Assembly: GCA_022577435.1 (NCBI GenBank)
Contig: JAKOON010000023.1
Span: forward strand, 1,672,501 to 1,736,500
Direction of reading: 5' to 3'
Source: Embiotoca jacksoni
Lineage: Eukaryota > Chordata > Actinopteri > Embiotocidae
Length of the DNA stretch: 64,000 bases
A program made the translations under genes and the position numbers. Positions 1 through 13,008 of this stretch are shown here, piece after piece. Numbering within the stretch: the stretch's first letter is position 1; each line of letters begins with the position of its first letter. A model generated the notes under the pieces. That model ran no database searches and was not told the origin of the DNA. It worked only from the letters and a program-made list of their open reading frames with translations.

Positions 1-82
1 GAGGGGTTTGTCTGAGTGCCTGCAGTGTCGAGATAAACAAAAACCAAAAAACAAGGCTTGCACATTTGTCAGTGTGTGCGAT

Positions 83-84
<2 letters not shown>

Positions 85-140
<56 letters not shown>
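85..140. repeat. (TG)n microsatellite
   Basis: An uninterrupted TG dinucleotide run of about 56 bases. The Val/Cys-rich open frame across it is a by-product of the repeat, not a gene. Confidence 0.97.
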
Positions 141-143
<3 letters not shown>

Positions 144-3100
144 ATCTGAACCTCCAGCTTCCAGGACAATACAAGCCTAAAGGAAACCAGGGCCATATTT
201 CAGTTCAATAATCATAAACTTAGCACCTTCCTTCTGTCTGCAGTTCTTCTATCCTCTGCTTTTCCTCTGGTTGCCTCATTTCACAGCCCTTAAATACAAA
301 CTGAGCCCAGTGACAGAGGAGCAAGAGGGGAAAAAAAAACATCTTATCAGGGTACAACAAAAGCATCTATTTTGTATTCCTGTTAGCCTGTCATAACATG
401 AACACTGTTGCTTAACAACTAAATATCTGACAGGGTGGTAGTGCAGCGCCAGCGTGCAGCTGTTTTTTTTTTGCTTACTTACATCTTATTGATTTTCATA
501 AGGATAATACTAAAGGAACCATATTATTGTGTCAGTGAAAGAGAAATACTGTGGATTTAATCAAGCCCGTCTTAAAAAAGCTATTTTCACACACTATACA
601 TGTCCAAAACATTGGTGGCTGCTCTAATTATTTGTTCTTTTCACACTGGCCAGAAGAGATCGATGGAATTTGTCCCACATTAGATACTTTGGAGTGGGAT
701 TAGGAAATAATGTCTTCACTGCCAGAATGGACAAGATGACAGATTACAGCAATAAATCTTTAAATATAGGCATGAGAGAATCACATTAAGATAGACAAAT
801 AAAAATGTAAACGTAGTGGAGCATCTAGCAGCTAAGGAGCCAAATATTTCCGTCAGAAGATGGCAGAGAACAAAAACAGAGCAAAGAACAAGTGAATATT
901 GGCCATAATCGAGCAGACAGAAGCATGACTCCAGATGAAAGACAACGCTGCTCTGTAGCTGCTGGATGTGCAAATAATCTGTTTGCAAACATGTTCAGCA
1001 TATCCAATTTAAAAAGTAATGCCCCAAGTGCCAAAGAAGTTTCTCAAATCTTCTTTTTGTGAACACAAGACTCCAGTGCAACCGCTGCCCTCTTCTTTCT
1101 CCGGTATTGCTGTACTGCTGCTGCTCAAATAAAGGTTCTGACGAACCTGAGACAAAATTGTTGTTATGAGACTACACTAAAGCAACAATGTTTGTGGTGA
1201 GTTTTAAACCAATCCTTTTACATTTTTCTTCAGACTGTTAAATTCACAGAGGAGTTTGGAGTCCCTCTTTTTCTTCTCTGCATCTGCTTTCATCACCAGG
1301 ACAATGTCTGACAGCTTAATAAATTATACATTGAATAAAATCAAAAACACAAAAAAACCTGCAGGTTTTTGCTTTGTACTTTTGGTTCCACTTTGAAAAT
1401 AATGTACCTCATGTGTGTCAAGTCAGAGAGAAGGAGTGTATGTGGGAGAGAGATAGAAAGCTGGAGAAAGTGCATGTGTCTGTTATCTTTATCAGCTTTG
1501 ATCTCTCCTGCTATTATCTACTTTTGCCCGCGGTCAAGTGTGCAGCTGTCATGGCTCCCCCTGAAACAAGGAGGCAGACAGAAGGGGTGTTCCTGTTGAG
1601 TGAGGACTGTGATGAGTTCTCAAGTCTCCGCTGTCACTGCTTTCAATGCAGCTTATGTAAGCAGGAGAAGAAGAAGGAGGGAGGGAGGGGGGGAGGATGC
1701 AGAAGACAACGAGCAGAGACGAAAAAGAACGGGAGGAAAAAAAAAGTGTCAGGCGGTGCAGTGAGAGAAAGAGAGGGAGAAAGAGCATGACGGGGAGAGT
1801 TGTCATCATAAAGAGTCTGACTCATTCCTACTGTGCTGGATATAGCACTGAGCTGAGAGGCATGTAGCTAATGTACGACAGCTCGAGAACAATTACATTC
1901 CTTCAAACCAGGATTAGGTTCATAATGTGGGAGAGAACGGGACTAAGAAGGAACTCAATTTGTCCTCAAACTATGAAAGATACTTTACTCCTCAATATTG
2001 AAAAATATTCATTTTAAGTATGAATTATTTAACTAATTTTAAATGCTTTAAACAGGCATTTTATGTCATTTCTGTGTAAAATATGCTTGAAACTTGAAAG
2101 AGGGGAATGATTTTAGAATTTGTTACTGTACTGAGTTACATCACTTAATATTGCCTTTTCAATGTAAACCTTTGTTGTTTAAATACTGAGGTTTTCACTA
2201 GCTCAGTCAGTTATAGGATGGCTTTATGTGTGAATACCTGATAGCATAAGCATCGGTCAGATGTATGGTTTTTATTGTCATATTCACTGTGCCATTGTGT
2301 GCGTAGTTATCTCCAGAGGCAGTTAAGGGCCTCTGCTTGGCATGTTCTCCTTCTCTAAGTGCCTCCAGAAAGGACTGGCTGTGAAAGCTGCAGTCAAATA
2401 GCCGTAATTATCCGCAATCAGTTGACAACCAGGGGCCGGCTGAAAGGCTGCTCACGCACAAACATAGTGGAGGGAAAGAGGCATCAAGGGGTGAAATATC
2501 TCAAAAAAAGGAAAAGAAAAACTGGAGCAATGTTGGTTTCGAAATCAAGCGGCGAGGTTATGAAAAACACGTTATAATTGAGATCACAAATGAAGTTGCA
2601 GCAGATGTGAATACAAATCAAGCAGGGAAAAGACAACAAGGAGACTTGTCTCTGAAGACTTCTGTCTCCTACACGAGCTCATGTTTACCTCCAAAAGGGA
2701 TTATTTTATTTTCCAGAAGTTGCTGTTTAAAGGAGTAGCAAGTTACATAGCTGCACACATCATTGTTTCTGTCTCAGCGTGTTCGCTTTTCTGGTAGCAA
2801 GTACATTTTCTGTACATGGCACCTCTCTGGATTAGATGTCATGAGGACTTCACAATAAAAGACAAAAGAAAGACATAAGATAAAGACACAAAGTATAAAG
2901 TTATGTAGGAATACTAATAAAGAGATAAAACTAAGTTACGTGGGTTTAGGTCAAAATGCTTTTAGATATGGTTGGTTTTTCAATACTGGTTTTATAATGT
3001 GGACAAAAAGAATGTGATTATTGTTACAACTAAAGAAACACAACTTGATTATGAACTGAGGCTTTATAAATTTATTTCAGCACTCTAATGATTGTGACTT

Positions 3101-6100
3101 ATTTGACTGAAGCTCTATGCTTTGTTGCAATCCAAATGTTTACATAATTATGAATATAAAAACAGTAAGCCCCTGTATTAGTTCATACTTTAATGTACAT
3201 TGTATCTGCAGAAATCCTGCTAAACAGCAATACAGTAACGTCAATGTAACTTTAATATTACACGTCTATCTGTAATGTCTGTCTTTACAAGGCTTGAAAC
3301 AAAAAGTCAGTTAAAAACAGTCAATTCTCCCCAAAGAGAAACAAGTCCATAAATGGCTGCTCTGAGCCTCCAATCACATCCCATGATCTTCATCAGGAGG
3401 TGGAGTTTGCCCACTTGTCATGGAATCATAGATGCTCAAACTCCCATTTTATTCTGATCTGAAACTGACAACTGAGCAAGCGCCACGTCAATTGAAGAAC
3501 ATGCGATATCGCTGAAAACTCCAGAACAGTTACTAATTGGACCTTGGCATGAAATTGTTTTCTCAGCAGCTATTTGAATCTCATGTTTATATCATGAAAA
3601 GTCATGTGCCTTTTCGGATTTGTCGAGAATCAAATTTATTAACCTGTTTTTCACATTTACTTGAGCGAGTTTCTAAACTGCATTTTACTTTTGCTTTATT
3701 AAAACATTTAAGTAGAGCAACAAGCTTGCTACTTCTGCAAGATGTATTGCCACACTCGCCAACCCTGCAACTTAACAAAATCTTGTCCAAAAAGCCTGAG
3801 AAGATTAGATTTCTAATAGCGCAGGCTGAACACCGCTACTAATTGCTAAGACGGGCAGACAGAAACTAAGTAGATGTGTTGGCTCTTTGATTAGGCTGAG
3901 AAGAAGGTTGATGGATGAGTAAGAGGAGGGCTGAGGATGTCGTCAGGCAGTACTCATGTCAGCTGTAATACAAGATTTAAATTGCAATGGAGGATTTCAG
4001 GCAACATTTTTGTAAGACGGAACCTGCGATGAACCTTGAGCTAGTCTTTTTTATGAAATATACACACTTAACAGCTCCTGCCAGCAAACAGTAGACAGAC
4101 AGGTGGTGGTATTGGACTGAAATTCAGAGTGCAAATGCTTCTCTTTTAGCATTAACATAAAATAGTCTAACTGATAACAGAATTATCATCAATCAGTCCA
4201 GATCTCCCCCCCCCCCCACACACACACATTCTCTCATGTATTTTTTTTTTGCAAAAACAAAAATACTCCCTCCAATCATTTTCTCTCTCACTGTGAAATG
4301 AAAGCTGTACTTGGAATTGATTAGCAATTTCACACATTTCTGATGAGTTTAAGACAATGAAATGAGTTATTGATTAAAAGCATGCATGCACAGCAACAAA
4401 TATGCACAGGGAACGACACAAAATACTGCGTAATTCACTTATTTGATCAAAAATCCAAAATCTTGCAGCTCCAGATTTGTGTTTGTGCTGCATCTCTTCT
4501 AGACGTCAACTACGTGGTCATCGCTGAGCTGTGGTAATAAATCACACGCTTCCTCAGTGCATGAGGTTTCGCATTACTCGTCTCCCACAGGCACACACAC
4601 TTCTGCCAGAGCATTAGGGCTGTGACAGAAGCTGTGAAGCACTGGCCTGGAACTACTGCTTTAGAGCATGCTGAAAGGCTAAACAGCCTCAGATGAATAG
4701 ATGGTAATTAATACACACAGCACCCGCGAGACACAGCACAATCTCAGGGCAAATTACTCCATCAATAAAATAGCCTACAGACACAATGAGAAACGGAGAG
4801 GAGGATGGGAGGGCTGTACATATTAGGGCCAAATAACTTTCAGGTGTTTGACTGAATAGGGGCCCATCACTCAGGCATGCCTCCCCAGAGAAACATAGTG
4901 AAAAGAGTAAGTGCCAAACCAATTTTAAAAGGTAAAACTGAGAGAAACGTCAGACAAAAGCAGACTAAAACAAAAGGTGTCAGTTATTATAACACCTCAG
5001 TATCAAAGCTACACAACAAGGACTTCTGTAGCAGGGAGATGATAACGCTGAACTTTCATGATCACACACTGCAAATTACATTTCCATTTCCTTTAAAGAA
5101 ATCCAATAACTAGTTTCTCTTTTCTCATCTTCTCTCGATCTCCTGTGTTCATCCCATAACGATGAAACGGCTTCAAGATATATATATTTTTTTTTTTGGG
5201 GGGGGGGGGGATGTCAATGGGAGGAAACCCATAGCCTGCGCATGATGAAAATCTTTCAACTTGTCTTCTACTCAAATCACCCTATTCCCTGAGCCGGGCT
5301 CCTCCACCAATAAATCCCAGCATTCCTCTTGGTCGTTCCAGCTCCTTCCTCAGAATTATCTCTGTGGATCTTCCACCTTTGCTTCCCTACTCCCGCAAGG
5401 GGAAAGTGATCGGCAGATTATTACATTGTTTGGACATTCAAACATTTATCTGCCTGAGGGCACGGTCCGGATTACAGAACAGCGCGCCCGTGTGAGCCCA
5501 GCAGGACTCGCACTCATGATCCGGGCAGTTACATGTTGGGGTCTCTGACAGATCAAAGGCTGAGCGAGCTGCCTGAAGAGATACAGAGTGGCAGAGAAAC
5601 ACACAGAGTCCCATAGTCGCTCCAGGAGAACATGAAGGCTTTGGTTTGAGATTCAAAGTGAAAGGCGAGCAGCACTGAGACATATGACTGAATCCTTGTG
5701 GATCCAGTGTCATTCCTCTTCAGATGCAAGTTTTACACTGTCAGCGAATCTGAGGAGGAGGTTGTTTAACACGCAGGCCGATATCTGTGCTGGAAGGCAG
5801 GCAGGTCGTCCTGTGAGGCTGTCTGGTAAATGAGGGTTGCTGGTGCAGTCCTGTTGCTTTGCTCTCCAGATGGCAGCTGCTGGTTTTGTGTTTAATAATA
5901 ACTTTAAAAAAAAATAATTAACTGTTGTATATAAAACCACACACAGAGACAAAGGTAATGACTCAATAAAAAGGCCAGATTAAATGCAAATTTTGAGTTT
6001 CATAAGAGAATACATCATGGATTAATTATTTTCTACTCATACATCATAAAGTCTCTAAAGGTGAAGTTGCAGTACTGCCTCAGCAACATAACAAGTACAG

Positions 6101-8300
6101 AAGTTATTGTTAGTGCAAGTAAACACAATATGATTTAGCCTCATAATACTTACAGACAAAGCAACATCAGTTATGCAACAAACCTTTTTACCAATATATA
6201 TTGTGCATACATACTGTATATTTGAACATGCAACCATGAAGAGTTGAATGGAACAGCTTGGTTATGCAATCGATCACAAGATTTCTGGGAAACACAGAAA
6301 GATCCAGACAGGATCAATCATTCTCTACTTCTGTGAGGTAGCCTTGCAGTCCCGTCTGTAGCTCTACTATTACCTCTTTATTCAATAAACAGTCCCAATG
6401 CCTTTATTTCTTGCACAGCGTTTATCTCCTGTGTGAAACAGCTTTTGAACCACGAGTCCAAGTCTAGCCTCAGGGCCAAATTGCAAGTCATATTTAATTT
6501 TTTTCAGGACAAGTCAATTCACAAGTCAAATTTCAAGTCACAAGACACAAGTCTTTTAAGTCTGAATGCCTGCCATAAAAAAAAGTTTTTACGTTTTTCT
6601 GTGTTAACAAAAATCTGAATTACTACTACTACTAGCTTTTTCTGGAGGCTACGTGTTTTTCAAGCAAAATGTCCAATACTCAAACGATTCTGAGACATGT
6701 TTTAAGAAAAAAAAGAAAAGATAAAGAAAATATTTTTGATTGGAGGAGTTCTTTGCCGATATCATTTTCCCACACAAATCCTCTTTAACAACCCCACAAG
6801 AGGTTAAAAGCCTGGGGCTCACCACCAGTCAGTCAAGACTGAGGAAGGTTTTTGGATCAGAGATGAAATGTGTTTAAGAATTCAAGTAAATCCAGTTGCT
6901 TTCAGGTAAAAAAAATGGGTAAAAACCAGGCAAAAACTTAAGACTTGAGTGTGTTTATGTTGTTATGTTTCAAGTCAGGTCTTTGTAGTGTCAAGACTGG
7001 ATTATATTGAGTTTCAGAACAGCTAAGTGCAAGTCACGAATTCTCTTTCACAAATTAAGCCAAAATCTTCAGCTCTGTAAAGGTATCTTTTTAAAGACAC
7101 GTCAGTGCTTCTTTCTCGACTACAAACCAAACCAAAATACTTAACATCAATAAAACACAACATTTAACTCCACTATTTAAATTCCCGACCCTGTAAGCCA
7201 GTAAGTTCCAGAGAGAATACAGCTGATGTCACTTCATACTCCACCATACTATTCAGAGAGGGAGGTCATAGAGCAGCTCCCACTGGGTGTTGGACAGTCA
7301 GTTTGTCCGCTGAGCACAGTCCCCGTTATGTAAGGACAAAAAGGGACAGGAAGCTTCACCCAGCTCGGATCTCTCTGGTGCCTGAATCTAGAACGTATGT
7401 GTCCGCAAGCAATGTTTGCTCACTTTATTGGGCACGATGTGTCCACAGGGGACTTAAGTTGCCCTTGAAACATTTTTTAAAGACTTTGGCCCCAAACCTG
7501 TTACAGATTCACTTTTTTAACTCGACCTGAGAACGAGATACAAAGAGGAGCCGAGATTACCGAACGATAAGGAGGAAATCTGCAGGTTCACTTTGGTACT
7601 TGGAAGAATTAATTTATCCAAATCAAAAGCACTTTTCAATCAGTGATAATTGAAAGAAGTGCTCACACAGATGATGCACTCTAACTAGCGAAGAAGCAGT
7701 ATCCTTGGGACTAATAAGCCCTGACAAATCAACGGGGTGAGAGTGTGCATTTGGTCAATTAAGTCTGCAGACAAACTCATTACAAGTGAGAATAAAGCTA
7801 AAACAGCACACAAAGCCACTGAATGTGTTCTTAGTACCGGACTATGAGTTCCCGCAACACATCCACACATTATATACTGGACACTTTGTGCCATAAAAGA
7901 ACACAATGAGCAGCTAAAGCCTGGTTCGTGTCCTCCAGACTAAACTGATATTTTTGGAGAACAATATGAACATCAGTTAAAGGAGGGACTTCTTGAGGTC
8001 GACTGCAGTCTGACTTAGAAATTAGTTGAGGTATTCATGAATATTACAGTATTATAGGGAAGAAATATGAATAGCCTACATTGTTTGGGAAATGACCTTG
8101 ACCAGACTCGCCGTTTTGTATTGAAAATGGAAAAATGGAGATTCAACCTCTTCAACTGACGGGTTGTGATGCAAATATTTTCTGTATTAGGTATTTTGAA
8201 AAAGCTGTTTGTGATACTGTTTTGCATTTAATTATTTTATTTAGGCCTATATACAATTATTTATCAATGAAGAGTAAACATTTTGTAATAATACTAAGAA
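141..8300. other. Gene-poor stretch left of JSRP1
   Basis: No exon chain, conserved protein fragment or RNA gene was recognised on either strand. The stretch holds A+T-rich unique-looking DNA, a C run followed by CA repeats near 4207-4228, a T/G homopolymer junction near 5187-5210 and the CAAGTC-rich stretch listed separately. In the human order OAZ1 lies beyond JSRP1, but no antizyme-like exon was seen here. Confidence 0.6.
6457..6570. repeat. Degenerate CAAGTC repeat
   Basis: The hexamer CAAGTC and near matches (AAGTC, CAAGAC) recur at irregular spacing about eight times in roughly 110 bases, with scattered copies again near 6970-7035. It resembles degraded AAGTC-type repeats found in fish intergenic DNA. 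It has no coding potential. Confidence 0.55.
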
Positions 8301-8304
8301 TGAG

Positions 8305-8760
8305 TCTGGGCTTTGAGCTAAATACTAACATTAGCATGCTGACATATACACAGCGACAATGATAATAGAAAGCTGGTAACTCGCGTTAACTGTAGCTGAA
8401 ACCGTTTCTTGGAACAACTTACTTTTGGGCTTGGGGGTTAAGAGAAGCACAGGAATGTCTACCTCTTCCGCTTCCTTTAATCTCCGTCCTTACAACGGAC
8501 AACTGAACTCTTATTCAACCGAAGTAATGCAAGACCTCATCACCTTACACCATATCACTCCGCCCAATGCCAATCAATATCAACACTCCAGGTAAGGTGC
8601 ACCCCATCATGTAGTTCCCAATTATGAGAAACAGAACAATCGCAATAAAAATCCCCACAAAAACAAATCTAATCTTACACTGCCATGTTGCTCATTAGCA
8701 GGTATAATGTTAACCATTGTTTGCCAAATAACATTAAACATAAATTAGAGCTTATTCTAG
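8305..8760 (-). repeat. Dispersed 'GCTAACAT' fish repeat, copy 1 (split)
   Basis: Two pieces (about 8305-8365 and 8687-8760) match, in reverse orientation, the copy at about 10850-11270. Shared features are the 'gctttgagctaaa', 'acattagcatgctgaca' and 'tagcaggtataatgtt' strings. About 320 bases between the pieces are unrelated to the repeat and contain the small open frame at 8455-8595. The family is recognised from memory as common in percomorph genomes; no name is assigned. Confidence 0.55.
8455..8591 (+). CDS. jsrp1: Candidate first coding exon of JSRP1
   Basis: An ATG at 8455 opens a 46-codon frame whose stop codon (TAA at 8593-8595) overlaps a strong splice donor, CCAG|GTAAGG at 8591/8592. 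The encoded segment is ordinary protein-like sequence beginning MSTSSASFNL, not repeat-derived. If spliced at this donor, two bases of a codon remain. The JSRP1 exon starting at 10489 needs exactly that phase to read into its own ATG at 10496. Joining them gives a protein of about 331 residues, close to the mammalian JSRP1 length of about 330. There is no recognisable similarity to the mammalian N-terminus, which is poorly conserved anyway. This is inferred from splice phase and not proven; transcript data would settle it. Confidence 0.42.
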
Positions 8761-9769
8761 TGCTATTTGGTCAAAAGTATTGAACAAATTTAAATTTTGC
8801 CCTAACGCTAAAAGGAAATTGCCACTGCAGACACAAATTGGTTGTGTCGGGTTCTTTTGATCAGTCTACTCTTTTATATGCAGTCTATGGTTTACTCACA
8901 TCAAAGGTTACAGAGTCAATGTCCAATTCTGATTTCTGATGGGTATTACAATGTGTGATTCAGCTGCAAATGTGCAGTGCCACCAAAGGTGTGAGTCATC
9001 AACACTTTCTCTTATCTACCACAGAAAGGTGGCCTGCAAACATAAAACCCTGATATAACCAAACGATTTTTACATCTGTTTCTGTTGCCTCTTGTTTAGC
9101 AGCCTCCATATCACGTAAAGAGGTGAGTTTGCCTCAGAGCCACACAAATCACAGTATGACAGCCCACTTCAACTAATGAAAAAAAGGAGGGAAGATGCAC
9201 CAAAGCATCTACAGACATATAATCTGATGAGACAAAATGGCCATATGTGTGTAAAGTGCTTGATATAGCATCTGTGGGTGAGCTCATGGAGGAAACATGT
9301 CTGCCCCTCTGTTAATCTGTGACAGTTATTCTGTCTGACAGCCTACAGACTTCATCTGTAGAGCAGAGTACAAGTACGGCAGCGCTCTCTACTGGTAAAT
9401 TATCCACATGATGTCCAAATCACTTCCCTGACAAACGGTGACAAAGCATCCAAAGAATTGTTATTATATCACTATTTTTAAAGAAAAGTTTCATCTTTCG
9501 TTTGAGGCATTTTTGGCCATTTGTTTAATAAATGTAAAAACTACATTTTAGTTTATAGGGGTATTGTCAAAGTTGCTTAAATTCCTTCAGGATAGGTGCA
9601 TTCTAACTCCGTTGATAGTAAATAAGATAAATCAGTTTAAACTTATATTTTTTTTACCCGCTCAGCACTCTGGGATCAGACAGTATTATCAGACATGGTA
9701 ATGTCAACTCTGCCACAGTCATTGCCTCTCACTGACACTCAAAGGCTTTTTGTTTTTTTTTATTCTCCA

Positions 9770-9892
9770 GCACCTGTGCTTGGCTGTCAGACAGTTCAGA
9801 GCCGGACACTGTTGCCATCTGATCAGAGGAACAACGGCTGTGTGACAAAGGTTCCCACGACACTGCCCAGGGGACCCCAAATGTCGAGGCAG
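9770..9892 (+). other. Exon-like segment, possibly untranslated
   Basis: A T-rich tract ending in TTCTCCAG at 9769 is followed by 123 bases and a good donor, GCAG|GTAGGT. One frame is open throughout but does not join in phase to the JSRP1 exon at 10489, and the frame entered from the 8455 exon hits a stop. It could be an alternative 5' untranslated exon of JSRP1 or chance splice signals. Confidence 0.25.
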
Positions 9893-10495
9893 GTAGGTCC
9901 TTATTCCGATCAGGGTCAAAGGTTAGTCATCACTGAAGAAGACAGTCATATGTACAATAGTATCAACATGTCTTTTCTTTTTCTGTATTTGTATAACATG
10001 TATCTGTCTCCCCAGAAGCATTGCTTTTTCTATTTATAGGGCTACAAGGACATTAGGTCAATGTCCGTTTAGAAATGTCATCGAAGACATGAGGGCCTCA
10101 CAGAATTCATCTGTAAATGTAAAGGTCAGGAAACTGATATAATATCATTCATAAACTGCAGAAGCTGACCTTTTACTTGTATAATTTCGTGCAGCCAAAA
10201 CTGAATGCTGATGAGACATTGGAACATTGTTTTTTAATGGCACAAAGTGAAAAGAATATTGATACAGTAGGAACAACTGTAATGACATTTGCAGCCAGTG
10301 AATCATTTGTTTTCAGAAGTTAACATCCGGCAAGAATAAAACTGTTTCCAAAAAATGCCAACAAGCCACAGGCTGAACTGGCCTCTGACTCGTTTTGTAC
10401 AATACGAACATGTCTGAATCTACCAAAAATATTTGAAAAGAGTCCTAGTTTTGAGCTAATTCCATCTTCCTCCTTCTTTCTCTCTCAGGGAAGGA

Positions 10496-12685
10496 ATGGA
10501 AGAAAGCTATGAGACATTTGAGGAAGAGTTCGGGCCACCAAGAGCAGATCCTCCTCCACAGAAGCCTGTTCGACAGATTCGCAGACCAGGTGGGGACACA
10601 CACAGACACACTCCCACTGAACTGTAACGGCTGAGCATGAATACTTTCACCCATTGTAAATATACCGTATATATATTTTGTCAAAGTCTATAAATACTTG
10701 GGAGCAGCAACACAGGAAGCCACTGAAATATGACTCCTGGTCAAAGGCAGCACAGTGATAATGAAGCTCAGCCATGCTGGATGGATCATTTCACTACGAA
10801 AAAGGCCATGTGGGAAAAGTGGTTTTATTTGCCACCAGATTGAAATATTTTATACAGTCCTGTTTTGTGGTCCTCAGAGGGTAAAGATAAAGATTGTGGT
10901 GATCCCTGACTTTTCATCTCATTTATTACGTATAATGACCATAATGACATTAGTAGGTGGATTGCTTTAAAATATTGTACATTCAAGATGTATTTAGGTT
11001 GAATTGCAGTAATTTAGGGGACCCACTGACTTTTCCTCTAGCACCACCATCAGGGCGACACTTTTATTTGTCCAATATTTTGGTTAATGTGTGACCAAAC
11101 ACTTGTCATTAGCTTCAAGCTGTGCTTTGTGTTAAGTGTTATTTTGCAAATATAGCATGCAAACAAGCTTAAATAAGGTGGAAAACATGGTAAACATTAA
11201 TAAACTACCTGCTAAACATCAGGATGTTGTCTTCTTGCTCGTATAAGCACATAGCTCAAAGCTGTAGCCTTACTGGAACTGAACGTTGTTCAGACATTTG
11301 TATTTCTTCAGTATAAATTTTGTCATAGCAGACTTTTATTTTGTGTCAATAGGGGATAATGAAATAAAACATACATACAACCGACATTTATTCATGAATT
11401 TTACATGAATATATGTGGGTGCGTGAATTCCAGATTGAAGGCATGGTTGTTTGGTTTTTCGTTATTAATGATTATTGTTATCGCTCTTCAGTAAACCTCC
11501 ATCCATCTGTTCCAGAAACATTCACTACCAGGAAAATCAGAGAGGTTAGTCAGAATACAACCAACATGAACACATTTTCACTGCACTCACATCCCTAACA
11601 TCGTTTTCTATTAAGCTACATGTTGTCCCCAAACAGGAAATGGCGCCAGCGCCACAACAACCAAGAGCAGAACCCAAGCCGTTACCCAGAGATCCCAGCT
11701 TCCCCAGAGCAAGTGAGACATCTTTCTCCTCAACCCTGGTCAGCTTTGAACACTTAAGTACGATACCTGATTGTCACAAGTGTCCCCTTCAATTCTTGCC
11801 TTTCCTTCAGCATCTTTGCACAAAGCCATGTCCATGCAGAACCTGACTGAGATGGAAAGACCGTGGGAGAATGTCACTCTAAACCGCTGCCTGTTTGTGG
11901 CCATTACCATCCTGGTGCTCACCTCTGGCTTTCAGAGACTTCATGGCAAGTAAACTAGAAAACAAACATAAGATCTCAGGTACAGAAATAACATGCCTGC
12001 TGTGACTGAGTGATCTCTTCTTAAAAAAAAAAAACAACTAAAAACAACAACAACACAGAAACCTTACGTGGTCGGGGGGCAGTAGAGGACGAGGAAGAAG
12101 CGGCTGGACTGACAATGAGACGTTCAGGAACATTACAACACAGACGGCAAACACCAGAGGTAATTTGGTTTCGGTTACTAGTTTTGTCTGAACACTTATG
12201 ACTGGTTTATTTAAAGATTAAGTTATTATTTGAATCATCCTATTATGAGATAAACAGCTGGAAACGTTCTACGACTGTTCTGCTCCCTTTAGCCTGAGAC
12301 GTCTTTGTGGGAGGTCCTGCTTTGGTGGCTGCCTGACCTTGATGATGAAGACGACGAAGAGGAAGAGGATGAAGGTGATGGTGACGGAAAGGTCAAAAGA
12401 GGAAAATCAAAGAGTGGCGTATCAGCACGGGCATCCCGAGGTCTCAGAAACAAGCGACTGCCAGACAAAAAACTCGTGAAGCAGAGAGACGGGAAATCAA
12501 AGGACAGGAGAGCCAAGAAAGTCACTGATGATGAAATCAAAGACAAGACAGAGAGAGCTAAAAAGGAAGACCCTGAAGAAGTGGCAGATGAAGAAGATGA
12601 GAATGAAGGAGACGAGGAGACAGTTGTCAAGAAAAATAAGAAGTTGGAGGAAAAGAAGGAAAAGCAAAAGAAGCAAAAAGGATGA
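10496..12685 (+). CDS. jsrp1: Junctional sarcoplasmic reticulum protein 1
   Basis: JSRP1 (JP-45) is a single-pass protein of the skeletal muscle triad; in mammals it links the Cav1.1 calcium channel with calsequestrin. Exons read: 10489-10589 (ATG at 10496), 11492-11544 (or from 11516), 11637-11712, 11811-11945, 12059-12159, 12293-12685 (stop TGA 12683-12685). From the 10496 ATG the product is about 283 residues. The diagnostic part is residues 90-119: ERPW, then VTLNRCLFVAI and a hydrophobic segment (about 101-117) ending GFQRLH, closely matching the mammalian ELPW/LSLNKCL membrane region. A tryptophan-rich LWEVLLWWLPDL motif is followed by an acidic run (about 168-180) and a long Lys/Glu-rich tail, as expected for the lumenal part. 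Exon 4 must end at a GC donor (TCATG|GCAAGT) to stay in frame; the GT donor four bases further gives an early stop. PolyA signal AATAAA lies at 13003-13008. Position beside SF3A2 matches human 19p13.3. A further upstream coding exon at 8455 is likely. Confidence 0.87.
10850..11270 (+). repeat. Dispersed 'GCTAACAT' fish repeat, copy 2
   Basis: Located in a JSRP1 intron. Contains 'gtggtgatccctgacttttc', 'tagcaccaccatcagg', 'aatattttggtt', 'aaacatggtaaacatta' and 'acctgctaaacatcagg' in the order known for this widespread fish repeat family. Related copies are at 8305-8760 (reversed) and about 39430-39990. It is degenerate and noncoding. Confidence 0.6.
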
Positions 12686-13002
12686 GTTGAGAATTCTCAT
12701 CTAAATTGATTTGGTAACATCTATTAAAAGTTGGTCATTTTGACTCTAAAATAACAACAACAAAAAGTCCAACACTGAGTCTCAACAAGGTGTGCTTAAA
12801 ATTAAATGGCAGGCATGGTCATCAACATTGTGTTCCAGCATTTTGATGCTTTCCTGAACAGATGTGACTTTTGTGTGTTAAAGCTTTTGGTTACCCGTGA
12901 AGACAACTGCAGTTTTGTGGATGTTTATGCCTTATTTGAAATGCCAATGTGATCACTTGGTTACTTTGATTCTTTTTGGTGTTGAAAGATGTGATGATGT
13001 CT

Positions 13003-13008
13003 AATAAA
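13003..13008 (+). terminator. jsrp1: JSRP1 polyadenylation signal
   Basis: Canonical AATAAA about 320 bases after the JSRP1 stop. It is the only canonical signal before the convergent SF3A2 3' end. Confidence 0.65.

Noticed and set aside
12289..12630. Ser-rich open frame on the minus strand
   Set aside because: It is the antisense of the acidic/Lys-rich last exon of JSRP1.
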